A stretch of 57,600 nt of DNA from Betaproteobacteria bacterium (GCA_016868295.1 VGHJ01000012.1:1-57600), one strand, 5' to 3'. Counted from the first letter of the stretch, positions 24,332-33,610 are shown. A program made the numbers and translations. Notes: generated by a model from the letters alone, not told the origin.

Positions 24332-24750
24332 ACGAGGACCTCTACCAGCAGGCCATCCTCGATCTGGCGAAATCCGCCGACGGCGCCGGCCGGCTGGCGG
24401 CGCCCGACGGCACGGCGCAGGGCGACAGCCCGCTCTGCGGCGACCGCGTGCGCATGGACGTGAAGCTCGACGGCGGCCGCATCGCCGCGCTGGCGCACGA
24501 AGTGAAGGGCTGCCTGCTCTGCCGCGCCGCCGCCGCCGCCATCGGCCGCCACGCCGCCGGCCTCGACGCGGCGCAGGCCGCCGAACTGCGCGCCGAAGTG
24601 GCGGCGCTGCTCTCCGGCGCGGATGCCGCGCCGGCATGGCCCGAGCTGAAGTGCTTCGAACCGGTGCGTCCACACCGCAACCGCCACGGCTGCGTGCTGC
24701 TACCCTTCGACACGCTGCGTGACGCAATCGAGAAAGCGGCGGGACGGTGA
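24328..24750 (+). CDS. SufU/IscU-like scaffold or sulfur-acceptor protein
   Basis: A 140-residue protein coupled to the desulfurase by ATGA. SPLCGDRV gives Cys37 and Asp39, KGCLLCRA gives Cys62 and Cys65, and HGCVLLPFD gives Cys122, the three-Cys-plus-Asp layout of SufU/IscU zinc and scaffold sites, with one extra Cys. In other bacteria SufU accepts sulfur from SufS. Position after a SufS-like enzyme supports the same pairing. Whether it builds clusters or only carries sulfur cannot be decided from sequence. Confidence 0.82.
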   Translation: MNEDLYQQAILDLAKSADGAGRLAAPDGTAQGDSPLCGDRVRMDVKLDGGRIAALAHEVKGCLLCRAAAAAIGRHAAGLDAAQAAELRAEVAALLSGADAAPAWPELKCFEPVRPHRNRHGCVLLPFDTLRDAIEKAAGR

Positions 24751-24752
24751 AT

Positions 24753-25253
24753 TCAGATTCGGTGCGCCCGCCAGCGCGCATTCGCCAGCACCACCGAGGT
24801 CTCGTTCTGCCGCTCGGAGATCGTCCAGTATTTCTTCAATAGCGCCGTCTTCTCCGCCTCGCCGACCATGCGGAAGCCGTGGCGCGCGTAGAAGTCGACG
24901 GCCCAGGCGGCGGCGCGCCAGGTGCCGACCAGCACCGGACGGTCGGTCAGCGTGAGCAGGTGCGCGAGCAGCCTGCCGCCGATGCCGCCGCGGCGCGCCC
25001 GCGTGGCGACGTAGGCGTGTCGGATCAGCGTCACGTCCTGCACGTCCTGGATGCCCATCACGCCGAGCAGTTCGCCGCCCTCGAACCAGCCGAAGAAGCG
25101 CACCCCGGCGGCGATCTCGCCGCGCAGTTCTTCCTCCGGCATGTAGGGCGCGTGCAGGCAGTCGTCCGGCACATGGCCGCGGTAGGCCCGCGCCGCGTCG
25201 TCGATGACGGCGAACATGGCGGGGATGTGGGTGTCGGTGCAGGGCGCGATCAT
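24753..25253 (-). CDS. GNAT family N-acetyltransferase
   Basis: A 166-residue GNAT protein. The acetyl-CoA binding segment is RHAYVATRARRGGIGGRLLAHLL, with the RxxGxG/A pattern near residues 84-93. It is convergent with the SufU-like gene, ending 2 bp beyond it. Substrate unknown. Confidence 0.82.
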   Translation of the reverse strand: MIAPCTDTHIPAMFAVIDDAARAYRGHVPDDCLHAPYMPEEELRGEIAAGVRFFGWFEGGELLGVMGIQDVQDVTLIRHAYVATRARRGGIGGRLLAHLLTLTDRPVLVGTWRAAAWAVDFYARHGFRMVGEAEKTALLKKYWTISERQNETSVVLANARWRAHRI

Positions 25254-25261
25254 CTTCGTCT

Positions 25262-25312
25262 TTCCCCCTCTCCCGCTGGCGGGAGAGGGCCGGGGAGAGG
25301 GCGGGGGTAAGG
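25262..25312. repeat. REP-like palindrome
   Basis: Third copy of the CCTCTCCCGCTGGCGGGAGA type element, between the GNAT start and the TfoX-like stop. It includes a direct GGGGAGAGGG half beyond the palindrome. Confidence 0.7.
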
Positions 25313-25317
25313 GTGGT

Positions 25318-25647
25318 TCATTTGTCGGGCAGCGTTCCGACGAACCTCAAACTCTCCTCCACCCACCGCTTCAAATCCAGGTCCTCCTCGTACCCCGGCG
25401 GATCGACGAAGACATAGCCCTTCATCGGCTTCCCGGTGAAGTCCATCGGCCGCGCATGCGGCCGGCGCAGCGCCTTCCCGTACCCCGCCGGCCCGACGCG
25501 CGCCATCAGCGCCTCGCCGACGATGCCGACGAACATGTGGCCGCGCGCGAGCAGGCACAGCCCGCCGAACATCTTCTTTTCAGTGATGCCGGGGCGGTCC
25601 TGCAGGAGTTCGCGCAGCCGTTCGGCCAATCCCTCGTCGTAGGCCAT
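25318..25647 (-). CDS. TfoX N-terminal domain protein
   Basis: A 109-residue protein starting MAYDEGLAERLRELLQ. The TfoX_N pattern is clear: KKMFGGLCLLARGHMFVGIV and later ARPMDFTGKPMKGYVFVDP. Single-domain versions lack the C-terminal TfoX half and their role is unknown; competence regulation is not implied. The ATG lies 5 bp beyond the stop of the VOC gene, so the two are probably co-transcribed. Confidence 0.83.
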   Translation of the reverse strand: MAYDEGLAERLRELLQDRPGITEKKMFGGLCLLARGHMFVGIVGEALMARVGPAGYGKALRRPHARPMDFTGKPMKGYVFVDPPGYEEDLDLKRWVEESLRFVGTLPDK

Positions 25648-25652
25648 GGCGG

Positions 25653-26021
25653 CTACTGCATCGAGTGCAGGCCGATCATGTTGCCCTCGGTGTCGCTCGC
25701 CAGCACGATGAAGCCGTACTGGCCGATGGACATCTTTTCCTTCACGACGCGGCCGCCGGCCTTGACGGCCTTCGCTGCCTCGGCGGCCCAGTCGTCGCAA
25801 CTGAAGTAGACCAGCACGCTGTTGCCGCCGGAGGGGAAGCCCGCCATCTTCACCAGCGCACCGGAGGCGCCGTAGGTCTGGTCGCCCATGGGGAAGGCCC
25901 ACATCTCCATGTCCGGGCCGCCGAGGTCGGTGAGTTGCACGTCGAACACCGACTCGTAGAACGCCCTGGCGCGGGGCATGTCCTGAACGTAGATTTCGAA
26001 CCAGCCGACGGGGTTGGGCAT
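25653..26021 (-). CDS. VOC superfamily (glyoxalase/bleomycin-resistance-like) protein
   Basis: A 122-residue single-domain VOC protein beginning MPNPVGWFEIYVQDMPRARA after AGGAGCC. It shows the paired beta-alpha-beta-beta-beta pattern (YESVFDVQLTDLGG, VLASDTEGNMIGLHSM). The Glu/His metal positions are partly present. Catalytic activity is unknown. I preferred the ATG at 26021 to one at 26048 because of the ribosome site. Confidence 0.82.
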   Translation of the reverse strand: MPNPVGWFEIYVQDMPRARAFYESVFDVQLTDLGGPDMEMWAFPMGDQTYGASGALVKMAGFPSGGNSVLVYFSCDDWAAEAAKAVKAGGRVVKEKMSIGQYGFIVLASDTEGNMIGLHSMQ

Positions 26022-26159
26022 GGGAGGCTCCTGTTGGTCAGGGAACAACCATTATGCGACGCGTTGATTGCGGAGAAAAGTCGGTCTGCGTGGGGCGGCG
26101 AAGGGGTTTGGCAGGGGAGGTTGATGCTGACAGACGGGTTGGATAGTTATGCCACAATC

Positions 26160-26459
26160 CTAGAGCGGTAGCCCATAATAGGATTCGGTTTCCTTTTCAG
26201 CCAGCCATACACACTGAACTCGCGGAACTGCGACGATTGCTTTCATTCCGCTGTACCAAGCGGACCATACTTCTGGGTGGATATGGCCGAGTTGGACATA
26301 CAAATATTCTTCACCGCAGAGGTTGAAGTAGTCAATGAGCGTTTCTCGTTCATACGCAGAGACGTTTGATTCTTTCGATTCAATAATGTGGGCCAACTTC
26401 TCGTTCATACCATCGTATCGTGCGTTGAATTCTTTGAAGAGTTCACGGAAAAGCCTCAA
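26160..26459 (-). CDS. Uncharacterised small protein in a lower-GC island
   Basis: Up to 99 residues from a TTG (26459) overlapping the end of the XRE gene. The core ETLIDYFNLCGEEYLYVQLG followed by HPEVWSAWYSGMKAI resembles short proteins of the DUF4760 kind found near accessory or mobile genes. Base composition is clearly more AT-rich than the rest of the window. The TTG has only a weakly placed GAGGA, so an internal ATG (MNEKLAHIIE) could be the true start. Confidence 0.55.
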   Translation of the reverse strand: MRLFRELFKEFNARYDGMNEKLAHIIESKESNVSAYERETLIDYFNLCGEEYLYVQLGHIHPEVWSAWYSGMKAIVAVPRVQCVWLAEKETESYYGLPL

Positions 26460-26760
26460 TTCCTCGATCTTCTGCTTTTGTACAAAGTAGAACAGCGATA
26501 GAAGTACGCCGATTCAGCGGTACCTCCCAGCCGGGGAATACGAGCACGGCCGGATGGCAGTTGAGGGCGCGGGCAAGCACTTTCGCGCGCTCGACACCCA
26601 GGTTCACTCGACCGTTCTCGATAGCGGAGATGGTGGCTTGCGGGATGCCCGTCAGTTCGGACAGCTGGCTTTGGCTCAGCTCCTGGAGTTCGCGCAGGAT
26701 ACGGACGGACTCTCCCACCGAGACCTCGACACGCTTTTTCGCGGGACGAAACCCTTTCAT
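26443..26760 (-). CDS. XRE-family HTH transcriptional regulator
   Basis: A 105-residue protein from the ATG at 26760 (MKGFRPAKKRVEVS) after GGAGGCC. The helix-turn-helix is at residues about 27-55 (LSQSQLSELTGIPQATISAI). The following segment (LNCHPAVLVFPGWEVP) is common in antitoxin-like regulators. It overlaps the next small gene by 17 bp, so the two may form a regulator/effector pair acquired together. Confidence 0.78.
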   Translation of the reverse strand: MKGFRPAKKRVEVSVGESVRILRELQELSQSQLSELTGIPQATISAIENGRVNLGVERAKVLARALNCHPAVLVFPGWEVPLNRRTSIAVLLCTKAEDRGIEAFP

Positions 26761-26905
26761 TTCATGGCCTCCAGTAATCGTGGGCGGTGACATGCATACA
26801 CTAACAATGATATGCCAAGGGCGGTATGCCGCGGCGACGCATGTGCGGCGACCGCCGGGGATGGCCAGGGGGAAGTCAGTCCCCGTGGGACGGCGGAAGG
26901 AGGTG

Positions 26906-27961
26906 TTACGGCGCGGTGTGGCGCGCGACTTCGATCCGCGCCGGCGGCAGGGGGCGATAGCCTTCGGCGCGGCCGGTGATTTCCTGCCAGAGCTCGCCGA
27001 GGGGGATGCGGCGTTCGCGGTCGCGGGCGACCCATTCGGTGGGGACGGGCTGTTCCGGTTTGAAGCGCACGCCCCAGATCGGCTCGAAGGCGACGGTGTC
27101 GAGCGAGTAGCGGGCGTCGGCGACCACGCTGGAATCGCGCGGGGCGCGCGTGACCCAGCCGGCGGAGAAATAGCGGAAGCGGCGGAAGTCGCGGCGCACG
27201 CGCGGGTCGGCGCGCTCGGCGGGGCTGAGGTCGGCCTCGCCGAACTGCGCCATGCGCGCGCCTTGCTTCCATTGCGCGTCGCCGGCGAAGGGCACGCGCA
27301 CGCGGTCGGCGTGCAGCGTGCCGCCGGTCTGGTAAAGCGTGCGCCAGACGAGCGGGTTGCCGATGGTGGGGAAGACTTCGGCGCGGTCGATGGGGTGGCC
27401 GCGCCCCTGCGCGATGCGCTCGAGCGCCGCCTCCGCCTTTTCGCGCTGCCAGGCGGCGGTGCCGACGTAGGCGAGGCACAGCGCCAGGGCGGCGACGGCC
27501 GGCGCGCGCGTGTGCCTGAGGGCGGCGAAGACGAGACCCAGCAGCAGGAACAGGGTGAACAGCGGCCCGATGGTGGTCATCAGGTTCCACGACTCGCGCG
27601 CGGGGGAGAAGGGCCACAGGAGGTGCGTGCCGTAGGTGGTGCAGGCGTCGAGCACGCCGTGGGTGGCGTAGCCGACGATGCCGGCCGCCAGCACGCTGCG
27701 CCACTCGGCGCGGTATTTACGCAAAGTCAGCCACGGCAGGGCGGCGAGCGCGCCGCCGAAGGGAATGGCGACGAGGGAATGCGTGAACTGGCGGTGGTAT
27801 TCGATGTTGAGCAGCGGGTCGGTCTCGCTGCGGATGAAGTAATCCACGTCGGGCAGCATGCCGGCCGCGGCGCCGATCATCCAGCCGGCATGGCCGAGCC
27901 GCCGCCCGAGCACGGCTTTGGCGGCGACGGCGCCGAGCAGGCCTTGGGTGAAGGGGTCCAT
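26906..27961 (-). CDS. Membrane-bound metal-dependent hydrolase-like protein (DUF457/YdjM type)
   Basis: A 351-residue integral membrane protein starting MDPFTQGLLGAVAAKAVLG. Conserved family features are GMLPDVDYF near residue 35, HRQFTHSLVAIPFG near 56 and GYATHGVLDACTTYGTHLLWPF near 98, with several hydrophobic helices. The His/Asp pattern suggests a metal site, but the biochemical activity is unproven for the family. It stands alone; upstream is a 270-bp region with a short palindromic repeat and no gene. Confidence 0.82.
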   Translation of the reverse strand: MDPFTQGLLGAVAAKAVLGRRLGHAGWMIGAAAGMLPDVDYFIRSETDPLLNIEYHRQFTHSLVAIPFGGALAALPWLTLRKYRAEWRSVLAAGIVGYATHGVLDACTTYGTHLLWPFSPARESWNLMTTIGPLFTLFLLLGLVFAALRHTRAPAVAALALCLAYVGTAAWQREKAEAALERIAQGRGHPIDRAEVFPTIGNPLVWRTLYQTGGTLHADRVRVPFAGDAQWKQGARMAQFGEADLSPAERADPRVRRDFRRFRYFSAGWVTRAPRDSSVVADARYSLDTVAFEPIWGVRFKPEQPVPTEWVARDRERRIPLGELWQEITGRAEGYRPLPPARIEVARHTAP

Positions 27962-28182
27962 TACCTACTTACTTGGCGAAGCGTTGAGCCATCTCTGCGT
28001 GTGAAATGGCGTTCTTGCGGTCGAACCTCTGTAGCCGCCTGATCGCAAGTGCCTCGATGCTTTTGTCGCCGAAATGGGCGGAACGAGCCCCTTTTTTCGA
28101 CGAAGGTAGCGCTTTCCGATGTTTTGGCAGGGCAGGCATGGCGTTTCATCGAGGCTGTGTTGGCCGGACTATAGCAAACCCT

Positions 28183-28207
28183 GGACTCCCGCTTTCGCGG
28201 GAGTGAC
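28183..28207. repeat. Short palindromic repeat (ACTCCCGC...GCGGGAGT type)
   Basis: A palindrome ACTCCCGC TTTC GCGGGAGT in the gap 27962-28231. It belongs to the widespread type whose translations (SLPRKRESR) mimic short genes. Nothing else in this 270-bp gap is recognised. Confidence 0.65.
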
Positions 28208-28231
28208 AAAGTATTGGGCGGAAGGTACGGA

Positions 28232-29029
28232 TCAGGCCTTCAGCTTCGCGTTGAGGTGCGGCGCGATGATCTGCAGCAGCTGGGCGAAGACTTTCGGGTT
28301 GCCGCCGACGATGTTGCCGGTGTCGAGGTAGTTCGGTTCGCCGGTGAGGTCGCCGACGAGGCCGCCGGCCTCGGTGATGATCAGCGCGCCGGCCGCCATG
28401 TCCCAGGGCGAGAGGCCGAGCTCCCAGAAGCCGTCGATGCGGCCGGCCGCCACCCAGGCGAGGTCGAGCGCGGCGGCGCCGGGGCGGCGCACCCCGGCGG
28501 TCTTGTGCATCATGTCGCGGAAGATGCCGAGGTAGGCGTCGACGTGCTCGAAGTAGCGGAAGGGGAAGCCGGTGCCGAGCAGCACTTCGTCGAGCTTGGC
28601 GCGCTTGGAGACGCGGATGCGCCGCTCGTTCAGGAACGCGCCGGCGCCCCTGCTGGCGGTGAACAGCTCGTTCTTGGTCGGGTCGTAGACCACCGCGTGC
28701 TGCAGCACGCCCTTGTGCTGCTGGGCGATGGAGATGGCGTACTGCGGGAAGCCGTGGATGAAATTGGTGGTGCCGTCGAGCGGATCGATGATCCAGACGG
28801 TTTCCGAGTCGCCGGAGGCGCCGGACTCCTCTGCTAGAATCGCGTGGTCCGGATACGCCTCCTGCAGCACCCCGATGATGGCCGCCTCGGCGGCCTTGTC
28901 GACCTCGGTGACGAAGTCCTTGTCGCGCTTGGCGCTCACCTTGAGGAGCTCGACGTCGCGCGCGGCGCGGTTGATGATGCCGCCGGCGCGTCGCGCGGCC
29001 TTGACGGCGATGTTGAGGGTCGGGTGCAT
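28232..29029 (-). CDS. suhB: Inositol monophosphatase family protein
   Basis: A 265-residue enzyme with the metal-binding motifs of the family: ILAEESG near residue 65, [13 protein letters not shown] near 81 and [17 protein letters not shown] near 208. SuhB dephosphorylates myo-inositol-1-phosphate and also acts in ribosomal RNA antitermination complexes in E. coli. Start [17 protein letters not shown] matches the family. It is divergent from trmJ across 30 bp, an arrangement frequent in betaproteobacteria. Confidence 0.92.
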   Translation of the reverse strand: MHPTLNIAVKAARRAGGIINRAARDVELLKVSAKRDKDFVTEVDKAAEAAIIGVLQEAYPDHAILAEESGASGDSETVWIIDPLDGTTNFIHGFPQYAISIAQQHKGVLQHAVVYDPTKNELFTASRGAGAFLNERRIRVSKRAKLDEVLLGTGFPFRYFEHVDAYLGIFRDMMHKTAGVRRPGAAALDLAWVAAGRIDGFWELGLSPWDMAAGALIITEAGGLVGDLTGEPNYLDTGNIVGGNPKVFAQLLQIIAPHLNAKLKA

Positions 29030-29059
29030 GGCTTTCCGGTTTTCGAATGAGCATGCCGC

Positions 29060-29824
29060 ATGGCTGCGGCGAAGAAGACGGCATTGTATATGAACAACCC
29101 TCTCGACCGCATCCGCATCGTCCTCTCGCACACCAGCCACCCGGGCAACATCGGCGCGACGGCGCGCGCCATGAAGACCATGGGCCTGACGCAACTGTGG
29201 CTGGTGAATCCCTGCGCCGACCCCGACGGCGTGGCGCGGGCGCGCGCCTCGAACGCGCTCGACGTGCTGCAGGGCGCGCGCGTCTGCGCGACGCTGGAGG
29301 AGGCGCTCGAGGGCACGGTGTTCGCCGCGGCGATGACGGCGCGGCAACGCGAGCTGGCGCCGCCACCGCTGTGGGCGCGCGCGGCCGCGCCGCAGATCGT
29401 CGCCGCCGTCGCGCACGGGGAGGTGGCCATCGTCTTCGGCAACGAGACGTCGGGACTTTCCAACGAGGAGACGGCGCTGTGCCGCCTGCCGGTGATGATC
29501 CCGGCCAACCCGGACTATTCCTCGCTCAACCTCGCCGCCGCGGTGCAGGTGATGGCCTACGAGCTGCGCCTGGCCGCGCTCGACCCCGGCGCGCCGCCGG
29601 CGCCGGAGAATCCGCCCGCCACGGCCGAGCAGATCCGGCATTTCTACGAGCACCTCGAAGCCGCCGTCACCGAGAGCGGTTTCCTCGACCCGGCGCATCC
29701 CAAGCGGCTGATGCCGCGCCTGCGCCGCCTGTTCGACCGCATCCGGCTGGAGCGCGATGAGGTGAGTCTCTTGCGCGGCATGCTCAAGACCTTCATGAAA
29801 AAACCCGGCGATAAAGTTGACTGA
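29060..29824 (+). CDS. trmJ: tRNA (cytidine/uridine-2'-O-)-methyltransferase TrmJ
   Basis: A SPOUT methyltransferase of 254 residues (244 if the ATG at 29090 is used). Motifs are [18 protein letters not shown] near residue 25, [13 protein letters not shown] near 130 (S-adenosylmethionine knot) and [16 protein letters not shown] near 155. TrmJ methylates the 2'-hydroxyl of nucleotide 32 in several tRNAs. It is followed by cysE and the isc operon, the same order as in other betaproteobacteria. The last codons overlap a possible IscR box. Confidence 0.92.
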   Translation: MAAAKKTALYMNNPLDRIRIVLSHTSHPGNIGATARAMKTMGLTQLWLVNPCADPDGVARARASNALDVLQGARVCATLEEALEGTVFAAAMTARQRELAPPPLWARAAAPQIVAAVAHGEVAIVFGNETSGLSNEETALCRLPVMIPANPDYSSLNLAAAVQVMAYELRLAALDPGAPPAPENPPATAEQIRHFYEHLEAAVTESGFLDPAHPKRLMPRLRRLFDRIRLERDEVSLLRGMLKTFMKKPGDKVD

Positions 29825-29837
29825 AATAGAGGGTTTT
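29813..29837. promoter_or_regulatory. Weak candidate type-1 IscR box upstream of cysE
   Basis: The left half AAAGTTGACT and the centre GAAAT agree with the type-1 IscR site seen twice upstream of iscR, but the right half is poor. It overlaps the trmJ stop and lies 42 bp before the cysE start, where a repressor could act. Confidence 0.3.
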
Positions 29838-29878
29838 TTGTAACATTTCAGCGTTTGCTGATGTTTTAGGAATCCAAG

Positions 29879-30631
29879 ATGTTTGCCCGTTTGCGCGAAG
29901 ACATCACCTGCGTATTCGACCGCGATCCCGCCGCCCGCACGACCTGGGAGGTGCTGACCTGCTATCCGGGCCTGCACGCGCTGCTCTTACATCGCTTCAA
30001 CCACTGGCTGTGGGGCATCGGCCTGAAATGGCTGGCGCGGCTCGGCTCGAACATCGGCCGCTGGATGACGGGCATCGAGATCCACCCCGGCGCGACGATC
30101 GGCCGCCGCTTCTTCATCGACCACGGCATGGGCGTGGTGATCGGCGAGACGGCGGTGATCGGCGACGACTGCACGCTGTATCACGGCGTCACGCTCGGCG
30201 GCACCTCGTGGAGCAAGGGCAGGCGCCATCCGACGCTCGAGAACGGCGTGGTCATCGGCGCCGGCGCCAAGGTGCTCGGCCCGATCACGCTCGGCGAGCG
30301 CGCCAAGGTCGGCTCGAACGCCGTGGTGGTGCGCGACGTGCCGCTGGGCGCGACGGCGGTGGGCATTCCGGCGCGCATCGTCGAGGACCGCAGCGAGATC
30401 GCACGCGAGATCAAGGCGGGGCAGATGGGCTTCTCGGCCTATGCCGTCACGCGCAACGAGGACGACCCGCTCTCGCAGGCCATCCACGGGCTGCTCGACC
30501 ATGCCGTCGAGACCGACCGCAGGATCGATACCCTGTTGAAATGCCTCGAGAAAACGGGGGTGTGCAAGGCCGACGAGCTGGCCACCGCCGACAAATTCGA
30601 TCCGCAATATTTGGGCAAAATAGTTGACTGA
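29879..30631 (+). CDS. cysE: Serine O-acetyltransferase
   Basis: A 250-residue protein with the left-handed beta-helix of hexapeptide repeats: [40 protein letters not shown] and the catalytic His segment. It makes O-acetylserine, the precursor of cysteine, which feeds the two desulfurases of the following isc operon. The gene order cysE-iscR-iscS-iscU is known from Azotobacter and many betaproteobacteria. The C-terminal region ends with the IscR box overlapping its stop. Confidence 0.92.
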   Translation: MFARLREDITCVFDRDPAARTTWEVLTCYPGLHALLLHRFNHWLWGIGLKWLARLGSNIGRWMTGIEIHPGATIGRRFFIDHGMGVVIGETAVIGDDCTLYHGVTLGGTSWSKGRRHPTLENGVVIGAGAKVLGPITLGERAKVGSNAVVVRDVPLGATAVGIPARIVEDRSEIAREIKAGQMGFSAYAVTRNEDDPLSQAIHGLLDHAVETDRRIDTLLKCLEKTGVCKADELATADKFDPQYLGKIVD

Positions 30632-30672
30632 ACTTATCGGGATTCGTATAGTCGACTGAAATGTTCAAGTAT
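30620..30672. promoter_or_regulatory. Two tandem type-1 IscR binding sites before iscR
   Basis: Site 1 (30620-30644) has left half ATAGTTGACT and site 2 (30648-30672) left half ATAGTCGACT with right half GTTCAAGTAT. Against the E. coli type-1 consensus (left half ATASYYGACT, centre RWWWY, right half AGTCRRSTAT), site 2 differs at 2 positions and site 1 at 4, all in the right half. They imply that the holo-IscR protein represses its own operon. Confidence 0.72.
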
Positions 30673-30709
30673 TAGGCGCGCAAGCGTCTTTTTTGGAGAG
30701 GATCCAAAC

Positions 30710-31192
30710 ATGAGACTGACGACGAAAGGCCGCTTTGCGGTTACGGCAATGATCGACCTGGCCCAGCGCCAGGCCAACGGACCGGTGACCCTGGCGGGCA
30801 TCAGCGAGCGCCAGAAGATTTCCCTGTCCTATCTCGAGCAGTTGTTCGGCAAGCTGCGCCGCCACAAGATCGTGGCGAGCGTGCGCGGGCCCGGCGGCGG
30901 CTACCGCCTGGCGCGCGGCATGAACGAGGTCACCGTGGCCGACATCATCGCGGCGGTGGACGAGCCGCTCGACGCCACCAACTGCGGCGGCCGCGAGAAC
31001 TGTCAGGACGAGCACCGCTGCATGACCCACGACTTGTGGACCAACCTCAACAAGCGCATGCACGAGTACCTCGCCTCGGTCTCGCTGCTCGACCTGGTGA
31101 ACCAGCCCAAGGCGAAGGCGATCGCCGCGACGATCGCCATGGACGACCGCCTGCGTCCGGCGCGGCGCGTGAACGTGGCGGTGTCCGCCTGA
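30710..31192 (+). CDS. iscR: Fe-S cluster regulator IscR
   Basis: A 160-residue Rrf2-family regulator. The winged helix is at residues 1-70 (MRLTTKGRFAVTAMIDLAQR). The [2Fe-2S] ligands are Cys92, Cys98, Cys104 and His107, numbered as in E. coli IscR. It senses cluster supply: the cluster form represses the isc operon at type-1 sites, two of which lie directly upstream. A GGAGAGGA ribosome site precedes the start. First gene of the isc operon. Confidence 0.96.
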   Translation: MRLTTKGRFAVTAMIDLAQRQANGPVTLAGISERQKISLSYLEQLFGKLRRHKIVASVRGPGGGYRLARGMNEVTVADIIAAVDEPLDATNCGGRENCQDEHRCMTHDLWTNLNKRMHEYLASVSLLDLVNQPKAKAIAATIAMDDRLRPARRVNVAVSA

Positions 31193-31202
31193 CGGAGCCT
31201 TC

Positions 31203-32360
31203 GTGTTCGCCCCGGCCTACCTCGACCACAACGCCACGACGCCGCTCGACGCGGGCGTGCTGGAGGCGATGCTGCCGTTCCTCAGGGAGCGCTACGGCAA
31301 TCCGTCCAGCCGCCACGAATACGGCCGCGCGGCGCGCGCCGCCATCGACACGGCGCGCAGCCAGGTGGCGGCGGCAGTGGGGGCGCACCCGACCGAAGTG
31401 GTGTTTGCCAGCGGCGGTTCGGAGGCCAACAACCTGTTCATCAAGGGCGCGGCGGCCTGCCTCAAGCCCGGCACGATTGCGGTGTCGGCCATCGAGCATC
31501 CCTGCGTGCGCGAGCCGGCGAACGACCTCAAGCGCCTCGGCTGGAGCGTGCACGAGATCGCCGTGGATGCCGAGGGCCGTGTCGCGGAGACTGACTTTTC
31601 CGCGGCGCTGGCGCAGACGCCCGCGCTGGTGTCGGTGATGCTGGCCAACAACGAGACCGGCGTGCTGCAGGACGTTGCCGCGCTGGCGGCAAAGGCGCGT
31701 ACAGCGAAGGCCTGGTTCCACACCGACGCCGTGCAGGCGCTGGGCAAGGTGGCCATCGACTTCCGCGCACTGAACGCCGCCGGGGTGAACGCGCTGACGC
31801 TTTCCGCGCACAAGATCTACGGGCCGAAGGGCGCCGCAGCGCTGGTGCTGGACAAGCGCATCGAACTGAAGCCGCTGATTTCCGGCGGCGGCCAGGAGCG
31901 CAACCTGCGCTCGGGCACCGAGAACGTCGCGGCCATCGTCGGCTTCGGCGCCGCCTGCGAACTGGCGGTGGCGCGGCTGGAAGCGGATGCGGCGCGGCTG
32001 AACACGCTGCGCGAAAAGCTGGAAGAGGGCGTGGCGGCCATGGGCGCCAAGGTCTTCAGCCGCAATGCGCCGCGCCTGCCCAACACGTCGTTTTTCGCCC
32101 TCGGCGGGATCGACGGCGAGACCCTGGTGGCGCAGCTCGATCGCGCCGGTTTTGCGGTGGCGAGCGGCTCGGCCTGCTCGAGCGTCTCGCCCGAACCCTC
32201 GCACACGCTGCTGGCGATGGGCGTCGCGCCGGACATGGCGAAGGGCGCGCTGCGCGTCTCGCTCGGCCGCGCCAACACGGATGAGGACGTCGCGCGCTTC
32301 CTGCAGACGCTCGGCGAGACGGTTAACAAACTGAAAGGGCTGGCCGCGGTGGCCGCCTGA
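31203..32360 (+). CDS. Class I cysteine desulfurase (NifS-like), first of two in the operon
   Basis: A 385-residue PLP enzyme with a GTG start. [11 protein letters not shown] near residue 6, the PLP lysine in [11 protein letters not shown] near 201 and the catalytic loop [14 protein letters not shown] with Cys325 are all present. It is related to but distinct from the iscS that follows 11 bp later; its active loop has CSSVS where IscS has CTSAS. A second desulfurase is seen beside iscS in several betaproteobacteria and may supply another acceptor. All residues needed for activity are visible. Confidence 0.92.
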   Translation: MFAPAYLDHNATTPLDAGVLEAMLPFLRERYGNPSSRHEYGRAARAAIDTARSQVAAAVGAHPTEVVFASGGSEANNLFIKGAAACLKPGTIAVSAIEHPCVREPANDLKRLGWSVHEIAVDAEGRVAETDFSAALAQTPALVSVMLANNETGVLQDVAALAAKARTAKAWFHTDAVQALGKVAIDFRALNAAGVNALTLSAHKIYGPKGAAALVLDKRIELKPLISGGGQERNLRSGTENVAAIVGFGAACELAVARLEADAARLNTLREKLEEGVAAMGAKVFSRNAPRLPNTSFFALGGIDGETLVAQLDRAGFAVASGSACSSVSPEPSHTLLAMGVAPDMAKGALRVSLGRANTDEDVARFLQTLGETVNKLKGLAAVAA

Positions 32361-32371
32361 GAATATCGGAG

Positions 32372-33589
32372 ATGAGCATGCTGACATTCCCCATCTACCT
32401 CGACTACTCGGCGACGACCCCGGTCGACCCGCGCGTGGCCGAGCGGATGATTCCCTGGCTGGTCGAGAAGTTCGGCAACCCCGCCTCGCGCTCGCACGCC
32501 TACGGCTGGGAGGCGGAGAAGGCCGTCGAGGAGGCGCGCGAGAACGTCGCCGCGCTGGTCGGCGCCGACCCGAAGGAGATCGTGTGGACCTCCGGCGCGA
32601 CGGAATCGAACAACCTCGCCATCAAGGGCGCCGCCTTCTTCTACCAGGGCAAGGGCAAGCACCTGGTGACGGTGAAGACCGAGCACAAGGCGGTGCTCGA
32701 CACCATGCGCGAGCTGGAGCGCCACGGCTTCGAGGTGACCTACCTCGACCCGCAGGAGAACGGCCTGGTCGGCCTCGAGCAGTTCAAAGCGGCGCTGCGC
32801 CCCGACACCCTCCTCGCCTCGGTGATGTTCGTGAACAACGAGATCGGCGTCATCCAGCCGATCGAGCAGATGGGCGAGATCTGCCGCGCCAAGGGCGTCA
32901 TCTTTCACGTCGATGCCGCCCAGGCGACGGGCAAGGTGGGCATCGACCTGTCGAAGCTGAAGGTGGACCTGATGTCCTTCTCGGCGCACAAGACCTACGG
33001 CCCGAAGGGCATCGGCGCCCTCTATGTGCGCCGCAAGCCGCGCATCCGCCTCGAGGCGCAGATGCATGGCGGCGGCCACGAGCGGGGACTGCGCTCCGGC
33101 ACGCTGGCCACCCACCAGATCGTCGGCATGGGCGAGGCCTTCCGCTTCGCGCGCGAGGAGATGGCGGCCGAGAACGAGCGCATCCGCATGCTGCGCGACC
33201 GCCTGTGGAAGGGCCTCTCCGGCATCGAGCAGGTCTTCCTCAACGGCGATATCGATGCGCGCGTGCCGCACAACCTCAACGTCAGCTTCGCCTTCGTCGA
33301 GGGCGAGTCCCTGATGATGGCGATCAAGGACGTGGCGGTGTCTTCCGGCTCGGCCTGCACCTCGGCCAGCCTGGAGCCGTCCTACGTGCTGCGCGCGCTG
33401 GGCCGCCAGGACGAGCTGGCGCACAGCTCGATCCGCTTCACCATCGGCCGCTTCACAACGGTCGAGGAAATCGACTACACCATCCAGCTCCTGCACCGGC
33501 AGATCGGCAAGCTGCGCGAGATGTCGCCGCTGTGGGAGATGTACAAGGAAGGCATCGATCTGAACACCGTCCAGTGGGCGGCGCATTGA
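32372..33589 (+). CDS. iscS: Cysteine desulfurase IscS
   Basis: A 405-residue enzyme, one residue longer than E. coli Isc[17 protein letters not shown] at the N-terminus, [19 protein letters not shown] with the PLP lysine near residue 206, and [20 protein letters not shown] with Cys329 match IscS closely. The C-terminal [20 protein letters not shown] is the IscU-docking end. It donates sulfur to IscU and to tRNA and cofactor pathways. Confidence 0.97.
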   Translation: MSMLTFPIYLDYSATTPVDPRVAERMIPWLVEKFGNPASRSHAYGWEAEKAVEEARENVAALVGADPKEIVWTSGATESNNLAIKGAAFFYQGKGKHLVTVKTEHKAVLDTMRELERHGFEVTYLDPQENGLVGLEQFKAALRPDTLLASVMFVNNEIGVIQPIEQMGEICRAKGVIFHVDAAQATGKVGIDLSKLKVDLMSFSAHKTYGPKGIGALYVRRKPRIRLEAQMHGGGHERGLRSGTLATHQIVGMGEAFRFAREEMAAENERIRMLRDRLWKGLSGIEQVFLNGDIDARVPHNLNVSFAFVEGESLMMAIKDVAVSSGSACTSASLEPSYVLRALGRQDELAHSSIRFTIGRFTTVEEIDYTIQLLHRQIGKLREMSPLWEMYKEGIDLNTVQWAAH

Positions 33590-33610
33590 GTTTTTGAAGG
33601 AGCGGCGAAT

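Noticed and set aside
27961-28209. Short possible gene starting SLPRKRESR
   Set aside because: The N-terminal part is the translation of a widespread palindromic repeat and the remainder has no family match.
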